The translations under genes were made by a program, and so were the position numbers. This document shows positions 33,019-42,185 of a stretch of 64,000 nt of DNA, one piece after another. The stretch comes from CAVQUE01 sp046290435 (lineage in GTDB: Bacteria > Actinomycetota > Acidimicrobiia > Acidimicrobiales > UBA8592), in contig JBKAGO010000045.1 in assembly GCA_046290435.1 (NCBI GenBank), forward strand, positions 1 through 64,000. The letters run 5' to 3'. Within the stretch, counting starts at the first letter, position 1. Each line of letters opens with the position of its first letter. A model generated the notes under the pieces. It saw only the letters and a program-made list of their open reading frames with translations. It was not told the DNA's origin and did no database searches.

Positions 33019-33798
33019 CTAATTGTTCCTTGCTCGCATCCCACCGTCGACGGGGATCGCCGCGCCGGTGATGTAGCTCGCGGCGGGCAGCACCAGGGAC
33101 AGCGTCATGTGGGCCACCTCTTCGGGGTCGCCGTAGCGGCGCAGTGCGGTACGGCGACGGGCGAAGGTCGCCTTGGCGTCGTCGGGGATGACCTCGGTCA
33201 TGCCGGTGTGGATCGGCCCGGGGCAGATGGCATTGACCGTCACGCCGGCCGGGCCCAGCTCGACGGCGAGCGACTTCGTTAGGCCGACCACTGCGTGCTT
33301 CGAGGCCGTGTAGGGGGAGATGCCGGCCGACCCGCCGAGACCTTCGGTCGAGGCGATGTTGACGATCCGGCCGTCGCCGTTGCGCCGGAGGTCGTCGAGG
33401 CACGCCCGGATGATGCGCATCTGAGCGTCGATGTTGACGGCGAAGGTGGCGGCCCAGGTGTCCTCGAAGGTGGGGTCGTCGAGGGGCAGGCCGATGCTGA
33501 CGCCGGCGTTGTTGACCACGACGTCGATGGGGCCGTGCGCGGCGCGGGCGGCCGTGACGAACGCGTCTATGGCCGCAGGGTCGGCGAGGTCGACGGTGTG
33601 GGCCGATGCCGTGGCGCCCGCCGCCACGATCTCGTCGACCACCGCAGCGACACCGGCGCCGTCGCGATCGCAGGCAGCGACCAGGGCGCCCTCGTCGGCG
33701 AGCAGGCGGGCGGTCGCCCGGCCCATGCCGCTCGCGGCTCCGGTGACGATGGCGACCCGCCCGGCGATGGAGCGGCTGAGGGAGCTGAGACCTGGCAT
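33019..33798 (-). CDS. Short-chain dehydrogenase/reductase (classical SDR)
   Basis: A 259-residue NAD(P)-dependent oxidoreductase. Cofactor motif TGAASGMG (19-26), the NNAG motif (VVNNAGVS), the active-site Ser in IVNIASTEG and YTASK give a complete classical set. Asp after the second strand (ACDRDG) suggests NAD preference. The C-terminus SYITGAAIPVDGGM is typical of 3-oxoacyl-reductase-like members. Its TAG stop coincides with the edge of the tandem repeat array. Substrate unknown. Confidence 0.93.
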   Translation of the reverse strand: MPGLSSLSRSIAGRVAIVTGAASGMGRATARLLADEGALVAACDRDGAGVAAVVDEIVAAGATASAHTVDLADPAAIDAFVTAARAAHGPIDVVVNNAGVSIGLPLDDPTFEDTWAATFAVNIDAQMRIIRACLDDLRRNGDGRIVNIASTEGLGGSAGISPYTASKHAVVGLTKSLAVELGPAGVTVNAICPGPIHTGMTEVIPDDAKATFARRRTALRRYGDPEEVAHMTLSLVLPAASYITGAAIPVDGGMRARNN

Positions 33799-33889
33799 CG
33801 GCCGAGCGTAGGCGAGCAGGCAAGCGCCGGGTCGGTGAGCCGAGCCTTCCCCTGAGACGTATCGCCCGACGCCCCTTCCGTGGAGCTCC

Positions 33890-33895
33890 TAAGCT
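33890..33895 (+). promoter_or_regulatory. Leaderless -10 box (TAAGCT)
   Basis: TAAGCT ends seven bases before the GTG at 33903, the spacing expected for transcription starting at the first codon. No ribosome-binding site is present. Confidence 0.4.
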
Positions 33896-33902
33896 CGCCG
33901 CG

Positions 33903-34358
33903 GTGAAGCAGCGGGGGATCAACCGGGTCGTCGTGGCCGTGTGGGATTTCGATGCCGGCAAGGCCTTCTACGAGAAGCTCCTCGGCGCCACGTTCGCGCC
34001 CGAGAACGACGACGGCGAGGCGGCGGCGTTCGGTGTCCGGGTGGCGATGGCGTGGGACGCCGGTGTCGAGCTCGTGTCGCCGCTGCCCGGTGTCGACAGC
34101 CCGATCCGTGCCGATCTCGAGGCCACGGGCGAGGGGCTCAAGGGCGTCGTTTTCGCCGTCGACGACGCCGACGCCTCGATGGCGGCGGCGCGTGAGCTGG
34201 GGATGGACCACTACTACTTCCTCGATTACACATCCGAGCAGATCGACAGGAAGTGTCAGGGCCGCTTCGACCGCTACAAGGAGTACTTCGTGGCCGCTCG
34301 TGCTCCGCTCAGCGGCACCGTGCTGCTCGGCGAGTTCATCGAGCGAGACGACGGCTGA
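33903..34358 (+). CDS. VOC-family protein
   Basis: A 151-residue single-module VOC protein: INRVVVAVWDFDAGKAFYEKLLGA (first beta-alpha unit) and LKGVVFAVDDADASMAAARELG (second). Its C-terminus, TVLLGEFIERDDG, is the metal-side strand. The late basic/aromatic DRYKEYFVAAR insert is unusual for short glyoxalases. It starts with a leaderless-type GTG. It is divergent from the SDR gene and precedes the Liv-type importer. Function not predictable. Confidence 0.8.
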   Translation: MKQRGINRVVVAVWDFDAGKAFYEKLLGATFAPENDDGEAAAFGVRVAMAWDAGVELVSPLPGVDSPIRADLEATGEGLKGVVFAVDDADASMAAARELGMDHYYFLDYTSEQIDRKCQGRFDRYKEYFVAARAPLSGTVLLGEFIERDDG

Positions 34359-34388
34359 TCACGTCTGGGGCGCTCGGAGGACGAAGGG

Positions 34389-34449
34389 TTGTGCAGGGCA
34401 GTTAGTGCCCCTAGCATGACCCGAGCCGAATCTGACGGTGTGTCAGATT
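34389..34449 (+). promoter_or_regulatory. Promoter with palindromic operator for the branched-chain-type importer
   Basis: ttgtgc (34389-34394) and tagcat (34412-34417) are 17 bases apart, a plausible promoter. Immediately downstream aatctgac (34429-34436) and gtcagatt (34442-34449) form a perfect 8-base inverted repeat with a 5-base centre, suited to a TetR-type dimer. GGAGGGG at about 34470 is the ribosome site for the ATG at 34482. Confidence 0.5.
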
Positions 34450-34481
34450 TGTGCGCCATGGAAGATCTCGGAGGGGTACCC

Positions 34482-36014
34482 ATGAATCGACGCCTGTTGC
34501 GCATCCTCGCGGTCCTGTTCAGCTTCGCGCTGATCGCCGCTGCCTGCGGTGGTGACGACACCGCCGAAGACGAAGCTCCGGCCGCCGACGACGCCGGCGC
34601 CGAAGAGACACCCGCCGAAGACGGCGAGGCCGAGGAGGCCCCAGCCGACGACGACAGCGGCACCGAAGAAGAAGGCGCCGGCGAGGAAGAGGGCGCCGGC
34701 GAGGAAGAGGGCGCCGAGGAAGAGGGCGCCGCCGGTGGCGACGACATCGCCCGGCTGACCGAGGCTGCCGCCGAGGTGTTCCCCTGCTTCGAGGGCGACG
34801 GCGGCACCCCCACCGACTCCGCTCCCGAGAACGGCGTCACCGCCGACGAGGTCCGCCTCGCCTATCTCGACGCCGACCTCACCACGCTCATCGCGCTCAA
34901 CCTCTCGGTCGATCTCGGCCCCAACGGCGAGCGCTACAAGGCGATCATGGACGACTACAACGCCCGGTGTGGCGGGATCAACGGTCGCCAGATCGTCACC
35001 GACATCTACACCTACGACGCGATCAACGGCCCCGTCATGGACGAGGTCTGCACGCAGGTCACCCAGGAGAACCCGGCACTCATCGCCCAGACCCGGGTGT
35101 TCCCGCTGTCGAAGGATCTCTGCATCACCGAGGTCAACGAGTCCATGTTGATGTACGAGACCGGTCGTCCGCAGGCGTCGATCGATCGGGCCGGGGGCCG
35201 GCTGTTCTCGGTCGACCTGCCCGAGGACAAGCAGGCGTTCCTGCAGACCGGCATGCTGGCCCAGGCAGGGTTGCTCGAGGGTGCGACCATCGGGGTCATC
35301 CACTCCACCGCCGACGAGCAGACCGACATCGCCAACGACGGCACCGTCGCCGGCCTCGCCGCGCAGGGCCTCGAGCCCGCCACCGTCGTGGCGCTCCAGC
35401 AGGCCGGCGTCACCTGTGAGGGCTACCCGAGCGCCGTGCAGCAGATGGTCGAGGCCGGTGTCGACACCGTGTTCCTCGTCCTGTCGGGCAGCTGCGCACC
35501 GGGGTTCGTCGGCGAGGCCGCAACCCAGGCCTACTTCCCGCAGTACATCGCGGTCAACCAGTCCGGTCTCGGCGGCGACGTCGGGACCCAGGGCATGATC
35601 GAACTCGGCGACGCCTTCGACGGCGCCCTGTCGCACATGACGCTCGCCCAGCAGGTCACCGGCTTCCCCGAGGAGTTCAGCCCGGCACCGTGGGATCAGG
35701 CCTGCAACGACTACCTCAACGGGCTGCTCGGCACCGACTTCCAGTTCGGCGATGGCCAGTGGTCTGCAGCGGTCTTCGTCTGTTCCGGTGCGTACGCCAC
35801 GTTGGCCGCCATCGCCGCTGCCGGCTCCGACCTCACCCAGGAGAGCTTCCAGGCTGCCATGGAGACCGTCGACTTCGTGCCGCTGCCCCGCAACCAGGTC
35901 GGCTCCTATGGGCCCGGTCAGCCCTGGGCAGCCCCGCAGCGCATGTTCACCGTCGAGTGGCAGGCCGCGTGCGGGTGCTACAACTACGTCGACGGCCCGA
36001 CTCCGGTCGGCTGA
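34482..36014 (+). CDS. Branched-chain-type ABC transporter substrate-binding lipoprotein
   Basis: A 510-residue lipoprotein. Signal MNRRLLRILAVLFSF ends with lipobox IAAAC (Cys22). An extraordinary acidic linker of about 65 residues follows, including repeats of EEEGAG. The remainder is a type-1 periplasmic binding fold: LNLSVDLGPNGERYKAIMDDY, CGGINGRQIVTDIYTYDA, VIHSTADEQTDIANDGTVAG and QQMVEAGVDTVFLVLSG. It should feed the two fused transporter proteins encoded next. The ligand may be a branched-chain amino acid, amide or other small metabolite. Confidence 0.9.
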   Translation: MNRRLLRILAVLFSFALIAAACGGDDTAEDEAPAADDAGAEETPAEDGEAEEAPADDDSGTEEEGAGEEEGAGEEEGAEEEGAAGGDDIARLTEAAAEVFPCFEGDGGTPTDSAPENGVTADEVRLAYLDADLTTLIALNLSVDLGPNGERYKAIMDDYNARCGGINGRQIVTDIYTYDAINGPVMDEVCTQVTQENPALIAQTRVFPLSKDLCITEVNESMLMYETGRPQASIDRAGGRLFSVDLPEDKQAFLQTGMLAQAGLLEGATIGVIHSTADEQTDIANDGTVAGLAAQGLEPATVVALQQAGVTCEGYPSAVQQMVEAGVDTVFLVLSGSCAPGFVGEAATQAYFPQYIAVNQSGLGGDVGTQGMIELGDAFDGALSHMTLAQQVTGFPEEFSPAPWDQACNDYLNGLLGTDFQFGDGQWSAAVFVCSGAYATLAAIAAAGSDLTQESFQAAMETVDFVPLPRNQVGSYGPGQPWAAPQRMFTVEWQAACGCYNYVDGPTPVG

Positions 36015-36060
36015 TCGCAGCCGACGACGCACGCGGTCCTGACCGGACCGAGGGGGGCTC

Positions 36061-38283
36061 TTGAGCGGACTCGACCACGAGCAGACCGTCGGCGGCGACG
36101 ACGCACCCGCGTCGCTCGCCGCGGCGGTCCTCGACGAAGAAGCCCGCCGTCAGGAGGCCCAGGCCGCGTCGACGGTCACGATCCTCCAGGACGACCTCCT
36201 GCCCGGGGTGGGCAGCGAGGCGATGCCGCTGCGCGATGGTGTCCGCGCCGGCGGTACCAAGATGTTGTTCGTGTTGACGGCGCTCGTCACCTTCGACGAG
36301 TTCGACCGCGCCGCGATGACGGTGCTGGCCCCCGACATCCAGCGGACGCTCGGCGTCAGCGACGGGGTCCTCGGAGCGGCAGCTGCAGCGTTCGGCGTTA
36401 TGTTCGTCCTCGGGGCCATCCCGTTGGCGACCCTCGCCGACCGGTTCCCCCGAACGAAGGTCGCCGCGATCGCCACGGCGGTCTGGTCCGTCGTGGTGCT
36501 GCTGACCGGTTTCGTGGTCAACGCGTTCAGCCTGTTCGTGGCCCGCCTCGGCGCAGGGCTCGGCCAATCGAACGTCCTGCCCATCCACGGTCCGCTGTTG
36601 GCCGACACGTATCCGATGGCCGCGCGTGGCCGCATCTTCGCGCTCTATTCGATGGGCAGCCCGATGGGTCAGCTCATCGCACCGGCCATCGTCGGCGCGA
36701 TCGCGGAAGTCGCCGGCGGCGAGGAGGGCTGGCGGTGGGCGTTCTTCCTCATCGCGCTCCCGCCTGCGATCCTGGCGCTCGTCACCTTGACGCTGCCCAA
36801 CCCCAAGCGGGGACGCTGGGAACAGGAGAGCGTGCTCGGTCAACAACTCGACGACGAGGCCAAGCCGCTGCCCACGTCGACGACGATGGCGTTCGCCCGG
36901 CTGCGCAAGATCAAGACCTTCTACTTCATGCTCGTCGGCCTGGGTGTGCTCGGGTTCGCGCTGTTCAGCATCCCGATCTTCGTCAGCCTGCACCTCGAGG
37001 ACGAGTTCGGACTCAGCGCCCTCGAGAGGGGCACGTTCTTCTCGCTGGCGTTCCTTCCCGCACTGATCGGCATTCCCTTCGCGGGCGTGCTGAACGACAA
37101 GCTCCTGCGTCGTTCGCCGGCCCGGAGCCTGCTGCTCGTCGCAGTGCTGGTGCTACCGCTGGGTCCGCTCGTGTCGCTCGGCATGTGGATGCCCAACACG
37201 ATCCTGACCTTCGTGTTCGTGGCGCTCGGCATCAGCAGCAGCCGCATCGCCTTCTCGGCATGGGGCCCCGTGGTGGCCGCAGTGTCTCCGTACCGGCTGC
37301 GCTCGCAGGCCTTCGCAATGGTCGGGGTGTACATCTTCCTGCTGGGTGCCTTCTTCGGGGCCGTGCTGACCGGCATCATCTCCGACGCCGCCGGCGAGCC
37401 CACGGCGCTCACCATCGTGACCATCCCGTCGAGCATCATCGGCGCCGGTCTCATCGCCTACGGCGCCCGCCACATCAACCACGACATCTCCCTCGTGGTC
37501 GAAGAGCTCAAGGAGGAGCAGGAGGAGCTGCAGCGGGTCTCGGACCCCGACGTCGAGATCCCCCTGCTGCAGGTCCGCAACCTCGACTTCTCCTACGGCA
37601 AGGTCCAGGTGCTGTTCGACGTCGGCTTCGAGGTCCAGCGCGGCGAGGTGCTCGCGCTGTTGGGCACCAATGGCGCCGGCAAGTCCACGGTCCTGCGGGT
37701 CGTCAGCGGCCTCGGCGTGCCCGACCGCGGTGTCGTGCGTCTCGAAGGTCGCAACATCACCTTCTGTGAGGCCGAGCTGCGGGTGGGTCTGGGCATCGTG
37801 CAGGTCTCGGGCGGCAAGGCCGTCTTCGGCGACCTCAGCGTGCGCGAGAACCTCCGTGTCGGGGCATTCCTCGAACGCCACGACCGCGACGACGTCGAGG
37901 CCCGCATCGAGCGGGTCCTCGACATCTTCCCTGCGCTGCGCGAGATGCAGAACCAGGCGGCCGGGTCGATGTCGGGTGGCCAGCAACAACAGCTCGCCGT
38001 GGCCAAGGCGCTGCTGCTCGACCCCGAGGTGCTCGTCATCGACGAGCTCTCCCTCGGCCTCGCGCCGTTGGTGGTCCAGGAGCTGCTCGAGGTCGTCGAG
38101 CGCCTCAAGGCTGCCGGGGTCACGATGATCATCGTCGAACAGTCGCTCAACGTCGCGCTGGCCCTGGCCGACCGGGCCATCTTCATGGAGAAGGGTCAGG
38201 TCAAGTTCGACGGCCCCGCCCGCGAGCTCATGGAGCGCGACGACCTCGTCCGCGCCGTGTTCCTCGGAGCCGAGGGTGGCTGA
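36061..38283 (+). CDS. MFS transporter fused to a LivF-type ABC ATPase
   Basis: A 740-residue fusion. Residues about 66-480 are a 12-helix major-facilitator domain: FDEFDRAAMTVLAPDI, LATLADRFPRTKVA (the loop 2-3 motif), GLGQSNVLPIHGPLLADTYP and ALYSMGSPMGQLIAPAIVG. After a charged helix (VVEELKEEQEELQRV) a complete LivF-like ATPase follows: LLGTNGAGKSTVLR (Walker A), MSGGQQQQLAVAKAL (signature), VLVIDELSLGLAPL (Walker B), IIVEQSLNVAL (H-loop region with Glu-Gln). The start is TTG at 36061 after GAGGGGGG. The next gene starts inside its last codons (GTG 38276). It supplies one of the two ATPases of the importer, while the purpose of the MFS part is unknown. Confidence 0.9.
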   Translation: MSGLDHEQTVGGDDAPASLAAAVLDEEARRQEAQAASTVTILQDDLLPGVGSEAMPLRDGVRAGGTKMLFVLTALVTFDEFDRAAMTVLAPDIQRTLGVSDGVLGAAAAAFGVMFVLGAIPLATLADRFPRTKVAAIATAVWSVVVLLTGFVVNAFSLFVARLGAGLGQSNVLPIHGPLLADTYPMAARGRIFALYSMGSPMGQLIAPAIVGAIAEVAGGEEGWRWAFFLIALPPAILALVTLTLPNPKRGRWEQESVLGQQLDDEAKPLPTSTTMAFARLRKIKTFYFMLVGLGVLGFALFSIPIFVSLHLEDEFGLSALERGTFFSLAFLPALIGIPFAGVLNDKLLRRSPARSLLLVAVLVLPLGPLVSLGMWMPNTILTFVFVALGISSSRIAFSAWGPVVAAVSPYRLRSQAFAMVGVYIFLLGAFFGAVLTGIISDAAGEPTALTIVTIPSSIIGAGLIAYGARHINHDISLVVEELKEEQEELQRVSDPDVEIPLLQVRNLDFSYGKVQVLFDVGFEVQRGEVLALLGTNGAGKSTVLRVVSGLGVPDRGVVRLEGRNITFCEAELRVGLGIVQVSGGKAVFGDLSVRENLRVGAFLERHDRDDVEARIERVLDIFPALREMQNQAAGSMSGGQQQQLAVAKALLLDPEVLVIDELSLGLAPLVVQELLEVVERLKAAGVTMIIVEQSLNVALALADRAIFMEKGQVKFDGPARELMERDDLVRAVFLGAEGG

Positions 38284-41272
38284 CACCGCCGCGCCCTCCA
38301 AACGGTCGGTGGCAGCCACTCGGGCCGGGTTGATCCCCGGCGTCGGGTTGATCGTGCTGATCCTGTGGCTCTCGACGATCGACTTCACCGTCACTCGCGG
38401 CACCGTTTTCACCGGCCTGATGACCGGAGCGATGACGGGACTGCTGGCCGTCGGCATCGTGCTGGTCTACCGATCGACCAAGGTCATCAACTTCGCCTAC
38501 GGCGAGGTGGGCATCTTCGGGGCGACGCTGTTGTCGATCCTGGTCCTCAACTACGGATGGAACTACTGGCTCTCGCTCGTCGTGGCGCTCGTGGCCGGGG
38601 CGGCGTTCTCGATCGCCATCGAGATGACGGTGGTCCGGCGGCTCTTCGAGGCGCCGAGGGTCATCCTGTTCGCAGCCACCCTGGGCGTGTCGCAGCTCGT
38701 GTTGGTTGCGACGCTCGAGCTGCCCGACACCCAGGCCGGCACCTACCCGTCGCCGTTCTTCGTCCTGCCGTCGCGCAGCAACCCCGAGGCCACCTACTCG
38801 CTGTTCGGTTTCGACATCCCCTTCGAGATCTTCGGCGTGCAGATTCTCGGCCGCGACGTCATGGTTCTGTTGTTCGTTCCCCTGGTCGTCGTGTTGTTGA
38901 CGCTGTTCATGGGGCGGACCCTCTACGGGCTGTGCGTCCGGGCCTCGGCCTCCAACGCCGACGCCGCCCGCCTGGCCGGGGTGAGCCCCCGCAAGATGTC
39001 GACGGTGGTGTGGGCCATCGCCGGTGCGCTCGCCGTGCTGACCGCCGTGATCCTCATCCCGGTGCTCGGCATCCCGCCGGGCCCCCAGGCCCGCATCCTC
39101 GGCCCGACGATCCTGTTGCGCGCCCTCGCCGGCGCGTTGGCCGGACGCATGGAGTCGATGCCCAAGGCCATGGCCGCCGGCATGATCCTCGGCGTCGTCG
39201 AGGAGCTCATCCGCTTCAACACCAACGCCGACCGTCTGCTGTTGAACGACCCCGGCTTCGCGTTCATGGTGCTGTTCCTCGTGGTCCTCGGTCTGGTGCT
39301 GTGGCACTCGCGGGTAGGTTTCGGCGACCGGGACAAGGCGTTCTCGTTCTCGCCCCGCACCCGGCCCGCTCCCCTCGCGCTGCGGGACCGCATCTGGGTG
39401 CAACGCCTCCCGCAGATCGTCGGCATGGTTGCGTTGGTGATCGCAATCCTGTTGCCGTTCGTCTACAGCCGGCCCTCGAAGCTGATCATCCTGTCCACGG
39501 CGCTGCTGTGGGCGGTCATCGCCCTGTCGGTCACGGTCATGACCGGCTGGGGCGGCCAGCTGTCGCTCGGCCAGTACGCGCTGGTCGGCGTGGGCGGCAT
39601 GACCACGGCGTCGCTCACCACCCGTGGCATTCCGTGGGGCGGGGGGCGGTGGTTCGCCGACGGGCTCCCCTTCGGCGTGGCACTGGTGTTGGCCACCGTC
39701 GTGACCATCGTGGTGGCCATGATCATCGGCGCGCCCGCGTTGCGGGTGCGCGGCCTGTTCCTCGCCGTGACGACGTTCGCCTTCGCGGTCGCGTGCGAGT
39801 TCTGGCTGCTCGGTCAGCCCATCTTCATCGAGCGGGGTGCGACGTCGGTGTTCGTGCCCCGGGCCTCGCTCGGCCCGATCGACCTGTCGTCGGAGCGGAC
39901 CTACTACTACGTCTGCCTGGCCGTGCTCGTGCTGGCGGCGACCACCGTCGCCCGCCTGCGGCGCGGCGGCATCGGCCGGACCCTCATCGCCGTGCGTGAC
40001 AACGAGCCGTCGGCGCAGGCGTTCACCGTGTCGCCCACCAGGGCGAAGTTCATCGCCTTCGCACTCGGCGGCGCCCTCACCGGTGTGGCGGGCGGCCTGC
40101 TCATCGGCCTGCAACAGAACGCCGCGCCGGCGGAGTTCACGGTCACCCAGTCGCTCAACGTCATCGCCGTGGCTATCGTCGGCGGCGTCGGCACCGTGGC
40201 CGGGCCCATCATCGGCGCCATGTGGACCCAGGGCCTGCCGGCCGTCGTGAGCTTCACCGACGAGGTCAACCTGCTGCGCAGCGGCATCGGCCTGCTCATC
40301 ATGTTGATGTACTTCCCGGGCGGTCTCGTGCAGATCGGCTACGCCATCCGCGACGGCATCTTCGACGTGCTGGCCAAACGTGCCGGACCGGTCGACACGT
40401 CGCGCGACGCCGCCGCGCCCATCCCGGCGCGCCCCAAGGCCGAACGCCCCGACGAGGTCATCGCCGCCGACACCCTGGCGCTGCAGACCGACGAGGTCAC
40501 CGTCCGCTTCGGGGGCAAGGTGGCCGTCGACCGGGTGTCCATCACTGCGGCCCAGGGCGAGGTCGTGGGCCTCATCGGCGGCAACGGCGCCGGCAAATCT
40601 ACGCTCATGAACGCGATCGGCGGCTTCGTGCCCTCCGACGGCACCGTGCACATCCTCGGCACCGATGTCAGCTCGTTGTCGCCGCACCGCCGGGCCCGGG
40701 TGGGGCTGGGGCGGACATTCCAGGCCGCCGACCTGTTCGGCGACCTCACGGTGCTCGAGACGGTGCAGGTCGCCCTCGAAGCCCGCGATCGCGCCGACCT
40801 CGCGCCTGCGCTGTTGGGCCTGCCGAGCGAGCGCCGCAGCGAGAGCCGCAAGAAGTCCGATGCGTCGGACCTCGTGTCGTTCCTGGGCCTGGGGCGCTAC
40901 GCCAACTCCTTCATCAACGAGCTGTCGACCGGCACCCGCCGCATCTGCGAGCTGGCGTGCCTGCTGGCCGTCGACGCCCGGGTGCTGTGCCTCGACGAGC
41001 CCACCGCCGGCGTGGCCCAGCGCGAGACCGAGGCGTTCGGCCCGCTGATCAAGCGCATCCAGGCCGAGCTCGGCGCCACGCTCATCGTGATCGAGCACGA
41101 CATGCCGCTGATCATGAGCATCAGCGACCGCGTGTACTGCCTCGAGGCCGGCCAGCTGATCGCAGAGGGCGACCCGTCCTCGGTCCGCAACGACCCGCTG
41201 GTCATCGCCTCGTACCTGGGCACCGACGCCCGAGCAATCGAACGCAGCGGATCAACCACCCCGATCTCGTAA
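38276..41272 (+). CDS. Fused LivH-LivM-LivG: two permeases plus ATPase
   Basis: A 998-residue protein uniting three Liv subunits. Residues about 20-345 are LivH-like (LLAVGIVLVYRSTKVINFAYGE ... NADAARLAGVSPRKMSTVVW). About 380-690 are LivM-like (TGWGGQLSLGQYALVGVG, LRVRGLFLAVTTFAFAVA, IAVRDNEPSAQAFTV, ALTGVAGGL). About 740-985 are LivG-like, with Walker A IGGNGAGKSTLMNAIGG, an atypical signature LSTGTRRICELACLL and Walker B VLCLDEPTAGVA. The GTG start overlaps the previous gene by eight bases. With the SBP and the MFS-LivF protein this is a complete importer made of only three polypeptides. Confidence 0.92.
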   Translation: MADTAAPSKRSVAATRAGLIPGVGLIVLILWLSTIDFTVTRGTVFTGLMTGAMTGLLAVGIVLVYRSTKVINFAYGEVGIFGATLLSILVLNYGWNYWLSLVVALVAGAAFSIAIEMTVVRRLFEAPRVILFAATLGVSQLVLVATLELPDTQAGTYPSPFFVLPSRSNPEATYSLFGFDIPFEIFGVQILGRDVMVLLFVPLVVVLLTLFMGRTLYGLCVRASASNADAARLAGVSPRKMSTVVWAIAGALAVLTAVILIPVLGIPPGPQARILGPTILLRALAGALAGRMESMPKAMAAGMILGVVEELIRFNTNADRLLLNDPGFAFMVLFLVVLGLVLWHSRVGFGDRDKAFSFSPRTRPAPLALRDRIWVQRLPQIVGMVALVIAILLPFVYSRPSKLIILSTALLWAVIALSVTVMTGWGGQLSLGQYALVGVGGMTTASLTTRGIPWGGGRWFADGLPFGVALVLATVVTIVVAMIIGAPALRVRGLFLAVTTFAFAVACEFWLLGQPIFIERGATSVFVPRASLGPIDLSSERTYYYVCLAVLVLAATTVARLRRGGIGRTLIAVRDNEPSAQAFTVSPTRAKFIAFALGGALTGVAGGLLIGLQQNAAPAEFTVTQSLNVIAVAIVGGVGTVAGPIIGAMWTQGLPAVVSFTDEVNLLRSGIGLLIMLMYFPGGLVQIGYAIRDGIFDVLAKRAGPVDTSRDAAAPIPARPKAERPDEVIAADTLALQTDEVTVRFGGKVAVDRVSITAAQGEVVGLIGGNGAGKSTLMNAIGGFVPSDGTVHILGTDVSSLSPHRRARVGLGRTFQAADLFGDLTVLETVQVALEARDRADLAPALLGLPSERRSESRKKSDASDLVSFLGLGRYANSFINELSTGTRRICELACLLAVDARVLCLDEPTAGVAQRETEAFGPLIKRIQAELGATLIVIEHDMPLIMSISDRVYCLEAGQLIAEGDPSSVRNDPLVIASYLGTDARAIERSGSTTPIS

Positions 41273-41332
41273 TGCTCAGCCACCGTGACGGTGGAAGAAC
41301 ATGACGAGATCCGGGCAATCAGGGGGAAAGCC

Positions 41333-42115
41333 ATGATCGTCGAGGGAAAGACCATTGCCGTGTCCGGGGTCGGCCCCGGCCTGGGCAGCGAGATCGTCGC
41401 CGCGGCGTTGCGCGACGGCGCCAACGTGGTGCTCGGCGCCCGCAACGCCGACCGGCTCGACGAGGTCGCGGCTGCGCTCGACCCCGGGGGCTCCCACACC
41501 CTCGCCCAGCGCCTCGACATCTGCGACGCCGACACCTGCGCCGAATGGTTCGACGCCGCCGCCGAGCGCTTCGGCTCGATCGACGCCGTCGTCAACGTCG
41601 CAGCCATCGACTACCTCCCCGGCGGGCTGCTCGACAGCGACCTCGACTCCTGGCGTGCCGCCACCGAGACCAACATCATCGGCACCATCCAGCTCTTGCG
41701 GGCGGGTGTGCCCCACCTGCGCGACGCCGGCGGCGGGGCCATCGTCCTGGTCGGCTCGCAGAGCTACACGCTGCCGCCCGACATGCCCATGGCGCCCTAC
41801 GCCTCGTCCAAGGCGGCGCTCGAGTCGCTGCAGCGGGCCATGGTCGGCGAGCTCGGCCCCGACCGCATCCGCGTCAACACCGTGCACCCCACCTGGATGT
41901 GGGGGCCGCCCGTGCAGATGTACGTCGACTTCACCTCAGCGGCCCGTAAGGTCGACCGCGAGGTCGTGATCGAGGAGCTGCGGTCGAAGTTCCCGCTGGG
42001 CGAGATCCCCGCCGACGACGACGTCGCCGAGGCCGTGCTGTTCCTGTGCTCGGACCGGGCCCGGATGATCACCGGTCAGAACCTGTTCGTGAACGCCGGC
42101 GAGCACATGCCGTGA
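41333..42115 (+). CDS. Short-chain dehydrogenase/reductase
   Basis: A 260-residue SDR. The cofactor loop is SGVGPGLGSEI, the Asn region is VVNVAAIDYLP instead of NNAG, the active-site Ser is in VLVGSQSY and the Tyr/Lys pair in YASSK. NTVHPTWMWGPP in place of the usual PG motif is shared by a subgroup of actinobacterial carveol- or steroid-type dehydrogenases. The ATG at 41333 follows AGGGGG; the longer frame from 41285 lacks a ribosome site. It lies 60 bases after the Liv fusion gene and may act on the imported compound. Confidence 0.9.
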   Translation: MIVEGKTIAVSGVGPGLGSEIVAAALRDGANVVLGARNADRLDEVAAALDPGGSHTLAQRLDICDADTCAEWFDAAAERFGSIDAVVNVAAIDYLPGGLLDSDLDSWRAATETNIIGTIQLLRAGVPHLRDAGGGAIVLVGSQSYTLPPDMPMAPYASSKAALESLQRAMVGELGPDRIRVNTVHPTWMWGPPVQMYVDFTSAARKVDREVVIEELRSKFPLGEIPADDDVAEAVLFLCSDRARMITGQNLFVNAGEHMP

Positions 42116-42185
42116 GCCGGCAGCCTGCCACGCTCCGCTCACCCGGCAGTGCCGGCCGACGTAGCGAGTGCCGGGGAGCCACTCG

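Noticed and set aside
32289..33022. Short plus and minus ORFs in the repeat region
   Set aside because: They run through the tandem units in different frames between units and have no conserved start.
38228..41098. Minus-strand frame of 956 codons
   Set aside because: His/Asp/Gln/Arg-rich antisense of the Liv fusion; no domain and no start context.
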